A stretch of DNA of 64,000 nucleotides, from contig LT827122.1 in the NCBI GenBank assembly GCA_900169975.1, positions 182,804 through 246,803 on the forward strand, in the 5' to 3' direction. Positions 16,902 to 25,972 of this stretch are shown here, piece after piece. This DNA is from Pseudoflavonifractor sp. Marseille-P3106 (GTDB lineage Bacteria > Bacillota > Clostridia > Oscillospirales > Oscillospiraceae). Both the position numbers and the translations under genes were made by a program. Position 1 is the stretch's first letter; every line of letters starts with the position of its first letter. The notes below the pieces were generated by a model. That model was not told the DNA's origin and searched no databases. It saw nothing but the letters and a program-made list of their open reading frames with translations.

Positions 16902-17648
16902 TTACAGGACTTTGGACAAAAATTCCTGCGTCCGCTGCTCTCTGGGGTGCGCAAAGAACTCCTCTGGTGTGTTCTCCTCCAGGATGGTGCCGTCGGCCAT
17001 AAAGATCACCCGGTCGCCGACCTCCCGTGCAAAGCCCATCTCATGGGTCACCACGACCATGGTCATGCCCTCTTTGGCGAGAGTCTTCATGACCTCCAGC
17101 ACCTCTCCCACCATCTCGGGGTCCAGGGCAGAGGTGGGCTCGTCAAACAGCATGACCTCGGGCTCCATGGCCAGCGCCCGGACAATGGCAATGCGCTGCT
17201 TCTGGCCTCCGGAGAGCCGGATGGGGTATTCGTCGGCCTTGTCGGGCAGGCCCACCCGCTCCAGGAGCACCCTGGCCTTCTCCTGGGCCTGGGCTTCGGT
17301 GCACAGCCCCAGCTGCACGGGGGCCAGCGTGATGTTTTTCAGCACCGTCATGTGGGGGAAGAGGTTGAAGTGCTGGAACACCATCCCCATCTTCCGGCGG
17401 TGGAGGTCGATGTCGGTCTTGGGGTCTGTGATGTCCACCCCGTGGAAGGTGACTGTGCCTGAGGTGGGCACCTCCAGCAGGTTGAGGCACCGGAGAAGGG
17501 TGGATTTTCCCGAACCGGAGGGGCCGATGATGGTCACGACCTCCCCCTTGGACACCGTAAGGGAGCAGTCATTCAAAGCCCGGACGGCCCCGTTGCTGAA
17601 TTCCTTGGTCACATGGCTGACCCGGATGAGCTTATCGCTGGTCTCCAC
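16902..17648 (-). CDS. Polar amino acid ABC transporter ATP-binding protein
   Basis: 248 aa. Walker [11 protein letters not shown]-loop, LSGGQKQR signature, Walker [15 protein letters not shown] and H-loop VVTHEMGFA: a standard GlnQ/HisP-type subunit. The start is GTG 17648, preceded by AAAGGAGG with 7-nt spacing. It overlaps the end of the permease gene by 17 nt, which indicates translational coupling. The frame remains open 19 codons further upstream inside the permease gene, but no ribosome site supports that. Confidence 0.93.
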   Translation of the reverse strand: METSDKLIRVSHVTKEFSNGAVRALNDCSLTVSKGEVVTIIGPSGSGKSTLLRCLNLLEVPTSGTVTFHGVDITDPKTDIDLHRRKMGMVFQHFNLFPHMTVLKNITLAPVQLGLCTEAQAQEKARVLLERVGLPDKADEYPIRLSGGQKQRIAIVRALAMEPEVMLFDEPTSALDPEMVGEVLEVMKTLAKEGMTMVVVTHEMGFAREVGDRVIFMADGTILEENTPEEFFAHPREQRTQEFLSKVL

Positions 17649-18369
17649 GGCGCATCCTCCTTTCGATGACTTCAATGGCCTTCCCGGCGGGGAAGTTGAT
17701 GGCAAAGTAGATCAATGCGGCCAGCACATAGGGGCCCAGGGTGACAAAGCTGCTGGCGGCCGCCGTTTTGGCGCCCCACATCAGATCCTGCATCCCCAGC
17801 ACCATGCAGATGGAGGATTCCTTGACCATGGTCACCACCTCGTTGGCCAGGGCGGGGAGAATGTTCTTGATGGCCTGAGGCAGAACCACCAGCTGCATGG
17901 CCTTTCCTTTGGGCAGGCCCAGAGAGCGGGCGGCCTCCATCTGTCCGCCGTCCACCGCCAGGATCCCCGCCCGGAAGATCTCCGCCACGTAGGCCGAACT
18001 GTTCATGGCCAGGGCCACCACGCCGGGGATAAAATAGGACAGGTCCACAAAACCGAATACCTTGATGGCTGGAATGCGGATGGCGTTAAAAACGCCGAAA
18101 AAGATAATGGAGAGCTGCACCAGCAGCGGGGTGGAGCGGATGACCGAGACATAAGCTCCGGAGACCCAGCGGATGGGGCGGTTTTTACTCATGCGCATCA
18201 GAGCCAGCAGCAGAGCGGGGAGGACGGCCAGCAGGACCGACACCACCGCCAGCAGCAGGGTATACTCCACTCCCTGAATAAAATAGACCGCATACTTGGG
18301 CAGAAAGTGAAAATTGAAAAAGCTGGCAGGGGAGAGCCCCTCATACCAGGCCGCGATGGCGTCAAACAT
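17632..18369 (-). CDS. Polar amino acid ABC transporter permease
   Basis: 245 aa HisM/GlnP-type membrane subunit. It has five or so hydrophobic segments, the family's TPLLVQL motif and the EAA loop [15 protein letters not shown] that contacts the ATPase. Middle gene of SBP-permease-ATPase. It is separated from the binding protein gene by a GC-rich hairpin that may keep permease output below that of the binding protein. ATG 18369 follows AAAAAGGAG. Confidence 0.93.
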   Translation of the reverse strand: MFDAIAAWYEGLSPASFFNFHFLPKYAVYFIQGVEYTLLLAVVSVLLAVLPALLLALMRMSKNRPIRWVSGAYVSVIRSTPLLVQLSIIFFGVFNAIRIPAIKVFGFVDLSYFIPGVVALAMNSSAYVAEIFRAGILAVDGGQMEAARSLGLPKGKAMQLVVLPQAIKNILPALANEVVTMVKESSICMVLGMQDLMWGAKTAAASSFVTLGPYVLAALIYFAINFPAGKAIEVIERRMRRGDQR

Positions 18370-18403
18370 GGCGTACTCCTTTTTGTCTCATTTCGGCGAC
18401 ACA

Positions 18404-18431
18404 GCCGCGCGGGGCTTCTGCCCCGCGCGGC
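18404..18431 (-). promoter_or_regulatory. Intercistronic hairpin between SBP and permease genes
   Basis: Perfect 12-bp GC stem (18404-18415 with 18420-18431), TTCT/AGAA loop, no T run on the minus strand. More likely an mRNA-stabilising or partial attenuation element than a terminator. Confidence 0.6.
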
Positions 18432-18462
18432 ATGCCGATAAATCTTAATTCGGAAGAGCGGC

Positions 18463-19353
18463 TCAGCTCATGGCGCCGGAGCTGAGGGCGTCGGCCTCCT
18501 CCATGAAGGTCTTGATGGAGCCGTCGGCCTTCAGCTTGGCAATGGTCTCGTTGATGGCAGGCAGCAGGCCCTGGGGATCGCCGTCGGCCACCCACACGCA
18601 GGGCAGGCCCACCTTACCCAGTTCCACGCCTTCTACCACAGCCAGCTCAGGGTTGGATTCGGCGTACTTCACAGCCACCGCGCCGTCCAGCACCACCGCG
18701 TCGCACTTGTCGTAGACCAGTTGGTTGATAAGGTCGCCCACGTTGGTCAGCAGGATTGGGTTGGCGCCCGTCATGTGAATGGGGGCGGTCTCCTCATCCC
18801 CGCCGGTGACGATGAGGGCCTTGTTGGTACCGGTCTGAGCGCCCACGTTCTTCCCGGTAAAGTCGTCGATGGTCTTGTACTGATCCAGGTTGGCCTTCTT
18901 CACCACCACCATGGGAGCCAGATCCTCATAGTAGGGATCGGAGCCGTCGGCAGCGGCCTCACGGTCGGGGGTGGACTCCATGTCGGCGATGACGAAGTCG
19001 CACTTGCCCTGGGCCATCAGGGTGAGCAGGTTGTCGAAATTCATGTCAACGATCTCCAGCTCGGCACCCATGTCCTCGGCGATAGCCTGGGCCAGCGCCA
19101 CGTCCATACCCACGATCTTGTCCTCACCGTTGTCCAGGATGTGGAACTCGTAGGGGGGATAGTCGGCGGAGGTCCCGAAGACCAGTTTGGTGGGGGCGGC
19201 ACTCTCCGGAGCAGCGGATTCAGCCGCGGCAGACTCGGCGGGGGCTTCGCTGGGGGCAGCGGACTCGGCGGCGCCGCCGCCGCAGGCAGTGAGCAGAGAC
19301 AGGCTCAGGGCGGCGGAGAGGGCCAGACCCATCAGCTTCTTCCAGTTTTTCAT
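18463..19353 (-). CDS. Amino acid ABC transporter substrate-binding lipoprotein
   Basis: 296 aa. Lipoprotein signal (MKNWKKLMGLALSAALSLS, then LLTACGGG with the lipidated Cys), an Ala/Ser/Glu/Pro-rich linker, then a family-3 periplasmic-type binding domain (PPYEFH, GMDVALAQAIAEDMG, MNFDNLLTLMAQGKCDFVIADM). Probably binds a polar amino acid, substrate unknown. First gene of the minus-strand operon with its own promoter. No riboswitch is seen in its short leader, unlike the lysine system at 41.7-44.6 kb. Confidence 0.93.
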   Translation of the reverse strand: MKNWKKLMGLALSAALSLSLLTACGGGAAESAAPSEAPAESAAAESAAPESAAPTKLVFGTSADYPPYEFHILDNGEDKIVGMDVALAQAIAEDMGAELEIVDMNFDNLLTLMAQGKCDFVIADMESTPDREAAADGSDPYYEDLAPMVVVKKANLDQYKTIDDFTGKNVGAQTGTNKALIVTGGDEETAPIHMTGANPILLTNVGDLINQLVYDKCDAVVLDGAVAVKYAESNPELAVVEGVELGKVGLPCVWVADGDPQGLLPAINETIAKLKADGSIKTFMEEADALSSGAMS

Positions 19354-19394
19354 ATTTATTCGCTCCTTTTGTGTTCCTCTTCTTAATGTGCATA

Positions 19395-19422
19395 ATTATA
19401 CACTGTTTTCAAAAAAATGCAA
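19395..19422 (-). promoter_or_regulatory. Promoter of the amino acid ABC operon
   Basis: Minus strand TTGCAT (19422-19417), 16-nt spacer, TATAAT (19400-19395). Confidence 0.75.
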
Positions 19423-19489
19423 CACAGTATTCACAGTCATTTTATACAAAAAAGAGTTTCTTCTCTCCCGGTTTTTGGCTGTTCCGGCG

Positions 19490-19525
19490 CCGAAAAGGGC
19501 GGCCGTTTCCGGCCGCCCTTTTCGG
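19490..19525. terminator. Terminator after the small membrane protein gene
   Basis: Perfect 16-bp stem (19490-19505 with 19510-19525), TTTC loop. A/T tracts lie within the arms, so it works in either direction but without a long external U run. Confidence 0.65.
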
Positions 19526-19557
19526 GATGAAAGAATGAATGAGAACAGTACCGAAAT

Positions 19558-20133
19558 TCAAGCTGCGGTGCGCTTCCCATTTTGGAGAAGGCCCGCCACG
19601 GAATCCACATCGGCGATGTGGTAAAACACCAGCCCGCTGGTGGAACGCCCATCCTTGCTGCCGATGACGCCCAGCACGGCATCCGCGCGGTCGTCCTGAT
19701 CCTTGGCGTAAGCGGCGGCTCCAAAGCGGAGGTTCCCGCAGGCGCCGTCCCGATGGGTGATGATCCACTCTGTGCCCAGCCGGGGGAGAATATATACGCT
19801 TTCCTTTACCACCGCAATGACCCGGCGGTCCGTCACCGCATAGACGGTCTTGCCCTCCAGAAGGCGCTGATCCATCCAGGGTCGGATGGCCATGATGACG
19901 GGAACGGCGTTAATGACGGCAAAGGCGATCGCCAGGACCTGGGGCGGCCGTTCGATCTTGATCATATAGGGAAAGACCACAGCCAGGGTCAAAATCAAAA
20001 ATGCGGCCATCACGCCCCACAAGACAAACTGATGTTTACGATCGTAGGCCTCCAGCAGCTTGCTCTTTTCCGGACGGCCGAACCACAATACTTTCTCCTG
20101 CGGCTCCAGCAGAGAATTCAGGACGGTTTCCAT
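19558..20133 (-). CDS. Membrane protein with PH-like domain, function unknown
   Basis: 191 aa. Two adjacent hydrophobic segments (about 35-58 and 64-84) form a hairpin. They are followed by EGKTVYAVTDRRVIAVVKE, a pattern seen in bacterial PH-like (bPH) and YdbS/YdbT-like membrane proteins. The rest is a soluble beta-rich domain that reaches the C-terminus. Monocistronic, between the amino acid transporter and the two-component genes. No close function can be assigned. Confidence 0.6.
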   Translation of the reverse strand: METVLNSLLEPQEKVLWFGRPEKSKLLEAYDRKHQFVLWGVMAAFLILTLAVVFPYMIKIERPPQVLAIAFAVINAVPVIMAIRPWMDQRLLEGKTVYAVTDRRVIAVVKESVYILPRLGTEWIITHRDGACGNLRFGAAAYAKDQDDRADAVLGVIGSKDGRSTSGLVFYHIADVDSVAGLLQNGKRTAA

Positions 20134-20252
20134 CTTAAAATGCTCCTCTCAGATCGGTTGTCGAGGGGGTGCTCCCCTCTCTGCCATTATCATAATCCGA
20201 AAGGACGTTAATTTGGTGTCAACGGGCGGGACTTCCCGTTAAGGAAGCGCAA

Positions 20253-20269
20253 AAGCCCCGGCGGGGCTT
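20253..20269 (-). terminator. Short terminator hairpin at the end of the response regulator gene
   Basis: AAGCCCC-GCC-GGGGCTT followed by TT on the minus strand, directly at the stop codon. Confidence 0.45.
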
Positions 20270-20978
20270 ACCCCTCTTCCAGCAGGCGGTAGCCGATACC
20301 CAGTTCCGTGAGAACATACTTGGGCTCAGATGGGTTCTCCCCCAGCTTGCGGCGGATATTGGCCATGTTGACCCGCAGGATCTGGTTGCCGCCGGTGGTA
20401 TAGGGCCCCCATACTTCCTTCATGATAAAGTCGTAGGTGAGTACCTTTCCCGCGTGCAGGCACAGCAGTTCCAGGATCTTGAACTCATTCTGGGTCAGGT
20501 GGATCTCCTTCTCGCCCACAAAGACCTGGTGCCGGGCGGTGTCCACCGTGAGATCCTTCACCCGGTAGCTCAGTTTTTTCTCCCCATGTGTGGCAGAGCG
20601 CACCCGCTCCGCATGACGGAGGGTAGTGCGGATCCGGGCCAGCACCTCCGGAACGCCAAAGGGCTTGACGATGTAGTCGTCCGCCCCCAGGTCCAGCGCC
20701 TTCACCTTCTCGCTCTCCCGATCCCGGGCCGAGAGAATGATGACCGGGGTCTCCCGCTGGGGATCCGAGGCCACTTGTTGGAGAACCTCCAGCCCGTCCA
20801 TGTCGGGCAGTCCCAGATCCAGCAGCACCAGATCGGGCCGGTGAGAGAAGAACAACGTGATGGCCTCTCCGCCGGTAGCGGCCGGGAGGGCCTTGTAGCC
20901 TGCGGATACCAGGGCCCGGCAGATAAAATTGCTGATGGTGCGCTCATCCTCCACCACCAGGATCAAGGCTGCGTCCAT
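20268..20978 (-). CDS. OmpR/KdpE-family response regulator
   Basis: 236 aa. Receiver domain 1-120 with the phospho-acceptor Asp in VLLDLGLPDMDG, the acidic pair VVEDE near the N-terminus and the conserved Lys in VKPFG. Winged-helix DNA-binding domain about 135-232 (LTQNEFKILELLCLHAGKVLTYDFIMKEVWG, RVNMANIRRKLGE). This is the KdpE subgroup by architecture and by the partner kinase. It overlaps the kinase gene by 16 nt. No kdpFABC, trk or ktr potassium genes are in the window, so the regulon is unknown. Confidence 0.92.
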   Translation of the reverse strand: MDAALILVVEDERTISNFICRALVSAGYKALPAATGGEAITLFFSHRPDLVLLDLGLPDMDGLEVLQQVASDPQRETPVIILSARDRESEKVKALDLGADDYIVKPFGVPEVLARIRTTLRHAERVRSATHGEKKLSYRVKDLTVDTARHQVFVGEKEIHLTQNEFKILELLCLHAGKVLTYDFIMKEVWGPYTTGGNQILRVNMANIRRKLGENPSEPKYVLTELGIGYRLLEEG

Positions 20979-22138
20979 TCTCTTTCCTCCTCTTCCTTCA
21001 GGGGCAGATCAAAACGAAAAACAGCGCCTCCAGACGGGCCGTTTTCCGCCTCCAGCACCCCGCCGTGAGCAGTGACGATACTCTGGCAGACCGACAGGCC
21101 GATGCCCATTCCCCGGGAGGCGTCCCCGGAGGTGGAGGTGGACAGCGGCCGGCCGGCCCGGACCGCCTCCAGAACCTCGGGAGTCAGCCCCCGCCCCCGG
21201 TCGGCCACCTCGGTCACCGCCGTCTCGCCCCGGCGGTAAAGCCGCAGAACGATCCCGGTGGGGTCTCCCGAGTGGCGCACGGCATTCTCCAGCAGGTTGC
21301 AGATGACCTGCTGGATCAGCATGGGATCCATGGGAACCAGCAAAATGTCCTCCGACAGCTGGAGCTCCACCTCGGCCTCGGGAAAGCGCCGGCGGACTTT
21401 CAGCACTGCGTCCCCTGCCACTTCTTCCAGCACCTCGCTCTGCTTCTTGATCTGGGTCTCTCCCTGGATCCTCGTCACGGACAGCAGGTTTTCCACCATG
21501 GTGATGAGAGAATCCGCGTCCGACTTGATGTCCTCCAGAAGCATCCGGTCCCGCTGATCCCGGCCTCCGCTCTCCATCAGCACGGCGGCAGCCCCCGAGA
21601 TGGAGGTGAGGGGCGTGCGCAGATCGTGGGACACCGCCCGGAGAATGTTGCCCCGAATGGTCTCCCGGTCCTTCTCCCGCTGGATGTCGGCTTTCTCCCG
21701 TCCCAACCGGTCATTGAGCTCATAGAGCGCCCGGGTGTTCCGCTCCCGCTGGACGGCCTCTTCTGCCTGGTTTTTCAGCTGGGTGGTCAGGGTGCACACC
21801 ACCAGGGAGATCGCCACCATGCTGAGCATCGCCACCGGATAGCCCGCAAACTCCAGTGAAAAACTGGCATAGGGGTACATGAAATAATAGTTGGTGCAGA
21901 ACCCGGCCACCAAAGAGGCGCACACCGCATAAAAATAACCCGACGTCAGACGGGAGATCAGCACCACCGCCAGCACATAGACCAGCGCGGAGTTGTTTTC
22001 CACGCCGGTGTGGCGGAGAAGAAAGGCGCTTCCAAAGGAGGCCGCCGCCATCAGCATCACGGTGACGGCCAGATCACGGAATACGCCGGGGAACGCCCGG
22101 AGCACCGTCCGGCTCCGCCCCAAAAGGCTACCCAACAC
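20963..22138 (-). CDS. Sensor histidine kinase, short KdpD-like (DUF4118 type)
   Basis: 391 aa, less than half of KdpD. Four membrane segments (about 22-105) match the KdpD membrane domain DUF4118 (SGYFYAVCASLVAGFCTNYYFMYP). Then come a coiled linker, the HisKA box AVSHDLRTPLTSI and an HATPase with N-box NLLENAVRHSGD, G1 DRGRGL and GMGIGLSV. The N-terminal KdpD and Usp domains that sense K+/c-di-AMP in canonical KdpD are absent. Probably co-transcribed with the kinase-like gene upstream and the regulator downstream. Confidence 0.9.
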   Translation of the reverse strand: MLGSLLGRSRTVLRAFPGVFRDLAVTVMLMAAASFGSAFLLRHTGVENNSALVYVLAVVLISRLTSGYFYAVCASLVAGFCTNYYFMYPYASFSLEFAGYPVAMLSMVAISLVVCTLTTQLKNQAEEAVQRERNTRALYELNDRLGREKADIQREKDRETIRGNILRAVSHDLRTPLTSISGAAAVLMESGGRDQRDRMLLEDIKSDADSLITMVENLLSVTRIQGETQIKKQSEVLEEVAGDAVLKVRRRFPEAEVELQLSEDILLVPMDPMLIQQVICNLLENAVRHSGDPTGIVLRLYRRGETAVTEVADRGRGLTPEVLEAVRAGRPLSTSTSGDASRGMGIGLSVCQSIVTAHGGVLEAENGPSGGAVFRFDLPLKEEEEREWTQP

Positions 22139-22156
22139 AGAAGCCTCCCCTCGTGC

Positions 22157-22759
22157 TCAGCCCCGGATAAAAGACAGGATCAGATCTGCCGTGGCGTCAG
22201 GCCCCTTCCGGGAGGAGTTGATGCACAGATCATACGTCTCCGCCGCCCCCCACTTCCGGTCGGTGTGGAAACTGTAATAGGCCGCACGGGTCTTGTCCAT
22301 CCGGCGGAGTTTCTCCTCAGCCTCTTTCTGGCCCAGGCCGTCCCGGCGGCACACCCGGTCGATCCGCTTGTCCCAGTCCGCGCAGATAAAGACCCGCAGC
22401 AATCCCCCCCGCTCCCGGAGCAGGTAGTCGGCGCAGCGGCCCACAATGACGCAGCTTCCCTTGTCGGCCACAGACTGCACCGCATCCCGCTGCGCCTTGG
22501 CCGCCAGTTGCTCCACGGTTACGTTCTGGGCTCCCACAAGAAGATTCTGCTGGCCCATGACCAGGGAGTAAAAAAAGCTGTTGGTGGGCCGCTCATCATA
22601 GGCCTGGAGGAACTGGTGGCTCAGTCCGCTCTCCTTGGCGGCCACTGCCAAAAGCTCCTTATCGTAGTAAGGGATGCCCAGGGCCTGGGCCACTTTTTTC
22701 CCGACCTCACGGCCTCCGCTGCCAAACTGACGGCCGATGGTAATATAGGTCCTTTCCAT
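22157..22759 (-). CDS. Cytidylate kinase-like family protein
   Basis: 200 aa. It begins ERTYITIGRQFGSGGREVGKKVA, the AAK6-type P-loop of cytidylate kinase-like proteins (GSGG instead of GKGT/S). Later come a conserved GRCADYLL and an R-rich lid region (DWDKRIDRVCRRDG). Members are common in gut Firmicutes; some are kinases of unknown substrate. Start ATG 22759 has AAGGAG 9 nt upstream; the GTG at 22780 lies before that site. It is 18 nt upstream of the histidine kinase gene, an unusual pairing. Confidence 0.8.
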   Translation of the reverse strand: MERTYITIGRQFGSGGREVGKKVAQALGIPYYDKELLAVAAKESGLSHQFLQAYDERPTNSFFYSLVMGQQNLLVGAQNVTVEQLAAKAQRDAVQSVADKGSCVIVGRCADYLLRERGGLLRVFICADWDKRIDRVCRRDGLGQKEAEEKLRRMDKTRAAYYSFHTDRKWGAAETYDLCINSSRKGPDATADLILSFIRG

Positions 22760-22820
22760 CTCTGCACACTCCTTTTTCACGCCGCAGCCCTCCGAAACAC
22801 GGCCCCAGCGGTTTTTCTAT

Positions 22821-22848
22821 ATGATACCATATTTAGGGGCAAAGCGAA
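22821..22848 (-). promoter_or_regulatory. Possible promoter of the kinase-like/two-component operon
   Basis: Minus strand TTCGCT (22848-22843), 16-nt spacer, TATCAT (22826-22821). Weak match. Confidence 0.35.
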
Positions 22849-22902
22849 ATAGCACCGGCCCGCCCCGCCCAAAATTTTGCGGAATTATAACAGAGCGGCC
22901 GA

Positions 22903-22937
22903 ATAAAAAAGAGCGGCCGTCCGTAGACGGCCGCTCT
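22903..22937 (-). terminator. Terminator of oppA
   Basis: 12-bp perfect stem (22926-22937 with 22910-22921), 4-nt loop, minus-strand tail TTTTTATT. Confidence 0.85.
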
Positions 22938-22961
22938 CCGCGGTCAATCGCTTCTTTTCAC

Positions 22962-24740
22962 TCAGCCCTTGGTAGTGTTGCCGAAGAAGAAGTAGCCCAG
23001 GGGGGTGTAATACATACCCTTGACAGCGTCGTTGAGCATGTACTTCTGGGTGTAGAAGTAGATGGGGCCCAGAGCCCAGTCCTTGCCGATGATCTGATCC
23101 TCGGCCTTGTGCATGGCGGCCATGCGGGCAGCGGGATCAGCGGTGGACTTGGCCTCGGCAATGGCGGCATCATAGTCGGCGTTGGAGTACTGGGCGTCGT
23201 TGTTGCCGCCGCCGGTGAGCCACATATCCAGGAAGGAGATGGGGTCGTTGTAGTCGGCGATCCAGCCGTTACGGGCGATCTGGTAGTTGCCCTGCTTCCG
23301 GTTCTCCAGGAACACGGACCAGTCCTGGTTCTCCAGCTTCACGCTCACGCCCAGAGCGGTCTGCCACTGCTGCTGCAGGGCCTCGCCGATCTTCTTGTGG
23401 TTGTCGTTGGTGTTGTAGGTGTAGGTAACGGTGGGGAAGCCGGCGCCGTCGGGATAGCCGGCGTCGGCCAGCAGCTGCTTGGCCTCGGCCACGTTCTTCT
23501 GGTACTGCTCGTCGGTGGTGGGAGCGGTCCAGTAGTCGCCGCCCACGGTACGGAAGTCGGCGGTGGCGTCCACGTCAGACACGCCGGAGGGCACGAAGCC
23601 GGTGGCGGGGAGCTGACCGGTCTGGGTCACGTTCTCCACGATGTACTGGCTGTCGATGGCCAGAGTGAAGGCCTTGCGCACCCGCCAGTCGTCAAAGGGA
23701 GCGGCCTCGGTGTTGTAGCAGACATAATAGGTGCCGATGTAGGGGACGATGCTCAGCTTGCCATCGCCCAGCAGGGTGGGGATCTCGTCCACAGGGACGT
23801 TCTGGATGAAGTCCAGCTCGCCGGAGTTGTAAGAGGTCAGGATGGCGTTGTCGTTGTCCATCAGCTTAAAGGTGATGGTGTCGGGGCCCATCTTGTCGGC
23901 GTCATAGTAATGCTCGTTCTTGGCCATGACGATCTGGGCATTGTGATCCCACTGGGTCAGGGTGTAAGCGCCGTTGGAGATGTAAGTGGCCACGTTATGG
24001 GTCCAGCCGTCGGGGTTGGCGGAGACCACATCCTCGCGCACCGGCAGGGTGGCGGGGAAGGCGCAGACCTCCAGGAAGTAGGGGCAGTCGTAGGTCAGCT
24101 CCACCACGAAGGTCTTGTCGTCGGGAGCGGACACGCCCAGCTCGGAGGGATCGGCGTAATCCATCTTCTCCTGCTGCACTTCATTGCCGTCGGCGTCCTT
24201 CACGGTCTCCATCTCACCGGTGGGAGTCCCGGCATTGACCACGTCATAGTTCTTCACCATGTCGATCATGTAGCAGTAGTCGGCGGCGGTGGCAGGAGTG
24301 GCCAGACGGCGCCAGGCATAGACGAAGTCACCGGCGGTGACGTCCTTGCCGTCGCTCCACTTGATGTCGTCGCGGAGCTTGAAGGTGTAAGTGACGGTGC
24401 CGTCGCCGTTGTCCTTCTTCTCATAGGACTTGGCCTGGCCCTCCACCAGCTTGGCCTGGGTGGCGTTGCTCACGCCCTCGACGGCCTCGCCGCTGTCGGC
24501 CCACTTCATGAGGCCTTCGAACATATGCTGGGTCATGATGGCGCCGTCCACAGAGGAGCTGAGGGCGGGGTCGATGGTCTGGGGCTCGGAAGCCACACAG
24601 ACATTCAGGTTGAAGCCCTCCGCGGCGGGAGCGGAGCTGTCTGCGGGAGCAGCGCTTTCAGCGGGCTTTCCGCCGCCGCAGCCGGCCAGCAGAGACAGGC
24701 CCATCGCGGAGACGAGGGCAAGAGAGACTAGTTTCTTCAT
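22962..24740 (-). CDS. oppA: Oligopeptide ABC transporter substrate-binding lipoprotein
   Basis: 592 aa. Lipoprotein signal ending LSLLAGCGGG, short Ala/Ser/Pro linker, then a family-5 solute-binding domain (SEPQTIDPALSSSVDGAIM, YTFKLRDDIKWSDGKDVTAGDFVYAWRR, FTLAIDSQYIVENV). It binds peptides for the OppBCDF complex encoded just upstream on the same strand. It has its own promoter and terminator, so it can be made in excess over the membrane components. Which peptides are carried cannot be read from sequence. Confidence 0.92.
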   Translation of the reverse strand: MKKLVSLALVSAMGLSLLAGCGGGKPAESAAPADSSAPAAEGFNLNVCVASEPQTIDPALSSSVDGAIMTQHMFEGLMKWADSGEAVEGVSNATQAKLVEGQAKSYEKKDNGDGTVTYTFKLRDDIKWSDGKDVTAGDFVYAWRRLATPATAADYCYMIDMVKNYDVVNAGTPTGEMETVKDADGNEVQQEKMDYADPSELGVSAPDDKTFVVELTYDCPYFLEVCAFPATLPVREDVVSANPDGWTHNVATYISNGAYTLTQWDHNAQIVMAKNEHYYDADKMGPDTITFKLMDNDNAILTSYNSGELDFIQNVPVDEIPTLLGDGKLSIVPYIGTYYVCYNTEAAPFDDWRVRKAFTLAIDSQYIVENVTQTGQLPATGFVPSGVSDVDATADFRTVGGDYWTAPTTDEQYQKNVAEAKQLLADAGYPDGAGFPTVTYTYNTNDNHKKIGEALQQQWQTALGVSVKLENQDWSVFLENRKQGNYQIARNGWIADYNDPISFLDMWLTGGGNNDAQYSNADYDAAIAEAKSTADPAARMAAMHKAEDQIIGKDWALGPIYFYTQKYMLNDAVKGMYYTPLGYFFFGNTTKG

Positions 24741-24825
24741 GCGATTTGTACCTCCAATTCAGATTTGTATCATTGTCGCCCGGTTTGAGCGAGATACACC
24801 AGGTTTCTGTGCTGCAATTATTTGT

Positions 24826-24854
24826 ATTGTAGCACGCAGCGCACAAGTTGTAAA
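24826..24854 (-). promoter_or_regulatory. Promoter of oppA
   Basis: Minus strand TTTACA (24854-24849), 17-nt spacer, TACAAT (24831-24826). Confidence 0.65.
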
Positions 24855-24911
24855 GTGAATTGTTTCAAAAGTGTTAAATCGCGGCCTTTTCGCGTCTTTT
24901 CAAAACAACAA

Positions 24912-24935
24912 ATGTCAGGTCCGTTCCATGGACCT
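24912..24935 (-). terminator. Weak terminator candidate after oppF
   Basis: AGGTCC (24935-24930) pairs with GGACCT (24922-24917) across a 7-nt loop, then GACATTTGTTGTTTTG. Only 6 bp, so read-through into oppA is likely. Confidence 0.3.
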
Positions 24936-24946
24936 TCGGGCAGCGC

Positions 24947-25972
24947 TCAGTCCAGCAGGTGGCAGGCCGCCCAGTGACCCTTCTCGTGCTCCTTGAAGAC
25001 TGGGGTCTCCTGCTTACAGCGGTCGGTGGCGTAGGGGCAGCGGGTGTGGAACCGGCAGCCCTTGGGCGGGTTCATGGGAGAGGGGATGTCGCCCTCCAGC
25101 ACGATGCGCTGCCGGGTGCGGCTGACCTCGGGGTCAGGCACGGGTACGGCGGAGAGCAGCGTCTTGGTATAGGGGTGGAGGGGATTGCGGTTGAGCTCAT
25201 AGCTCTCGGCCAGTTCCACCAGCGAGCCCAGGTACATGACGCCGATCCGGCTGGAGATGTGGCGCACCACGGACAGGTCATGGGCGATGAAGAGATAGGT
25301 CAGTCCCATCTCCTGCTGCATATCCTCCAGCATGTTCACCACCTGGGACTGGATGGACACATCCAGTGCGGAGATGGGCTCGTCGCAGACGATGAACTCA
25401 GGCTGCACCGCCAGGGCCCGGGCGATGCCCACCCGCTGCTGCTGCCCGCCGGAGAACTCGTGGGGGAAACGGTTGGCGTGCTCGGTGTTCAGCCCCACCC
25501 GGCCCAGCAGCTCCTTGATGCGCGCGGTGCGCTGGGCGCGGTTTTCCGCCAGATGGTGGATGTCGATGGCCTCGCCGATGATGTCGCCCACCGTCATGCG
25601 GGGGTCCAGGGAGGCGGCGGGATCCTGGAAAATGATCTGCATCTTGCGGCGCAAAGGGAACATATCCACCGCCTTGGCGTGGGGCACGCTCTTCTTCACC
25701 AGCGTGCCGTCGGCCTGCCGCTCGAAGGGGTACTCCCGCTGATAAATGGTCTCCCCGCCGTAGATGATCTGGCCGGAGGTTGGCTCATGGAGCCGGAGGA
25801 TGGTCCGGCCCAGAGTGGTCTTGCCGCAGCCGGATTCGCCCACCAGGCCCAGGGTCTCGCCCTTTTCAATATACAGGTTCACGTTCTCCACGGCCTGGAC
25901 CCCGGGGCCCTTCATGCCCTTTACGGGAAAATATTTTGTGAGGTTTTTGACCTCCAGCAGCTTTTCAGCCAT
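24947..25972 (-). CDS. oppF: Oligopeptide ABC transporter ATP-binding protein OppF
   Basis: 341 aa. ABC ATPase with Walker [10 protein letters not shown], signature [15 protein letters not shown], Walker [15 protein letters not shown] and the OppD/F C-terminal oligopeptide-binding-ATPase extension with clustered cysteines ([14 protein letters not shown]) typical of Fe-S-bearing OppF/DppF. ATG 25972 lies in an 8-nt overlap with the end of oppD. The open frame extends 27 codons further upstream without support. Confidence 0.93.
   Translation of the reverse strand: MAEKLLEVKNLTKYFPVKGMKGPGVQAVENVNLYIEKGETLGLVGESGCGKTTLGRTILRLHEPTSGQIIYGGETIYQREYPFERQADGTLVKKSVPHAKAVDMFPLRRKMQIIFQDPAASLDPRMTVGDIIGEAIDIHHLAENRAQRTARIKELLGRVGLNTEHANRFPHEFSGGQQQRVGIARALAVQPEFIVCDEPISALDVSIQSQVVNMLEDMQQEMGLTYLFIAHDLSVVRHISSRIGVMYLGSLVELAESYELNRNPLHPYTKTLLSAVPVPDPEVSRTRQRIVLEGDIPSPMNPPKGCRFHTRCPYATDRCKQETPVFKEHEKGHWAACHLLD

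Noticed and set aside
22821..24731. 636-codon plus-strand frame opposite oppA
   Set aside because: Val/Gly/His-rich shadow of the oppA coding strand with no family signature or start context.
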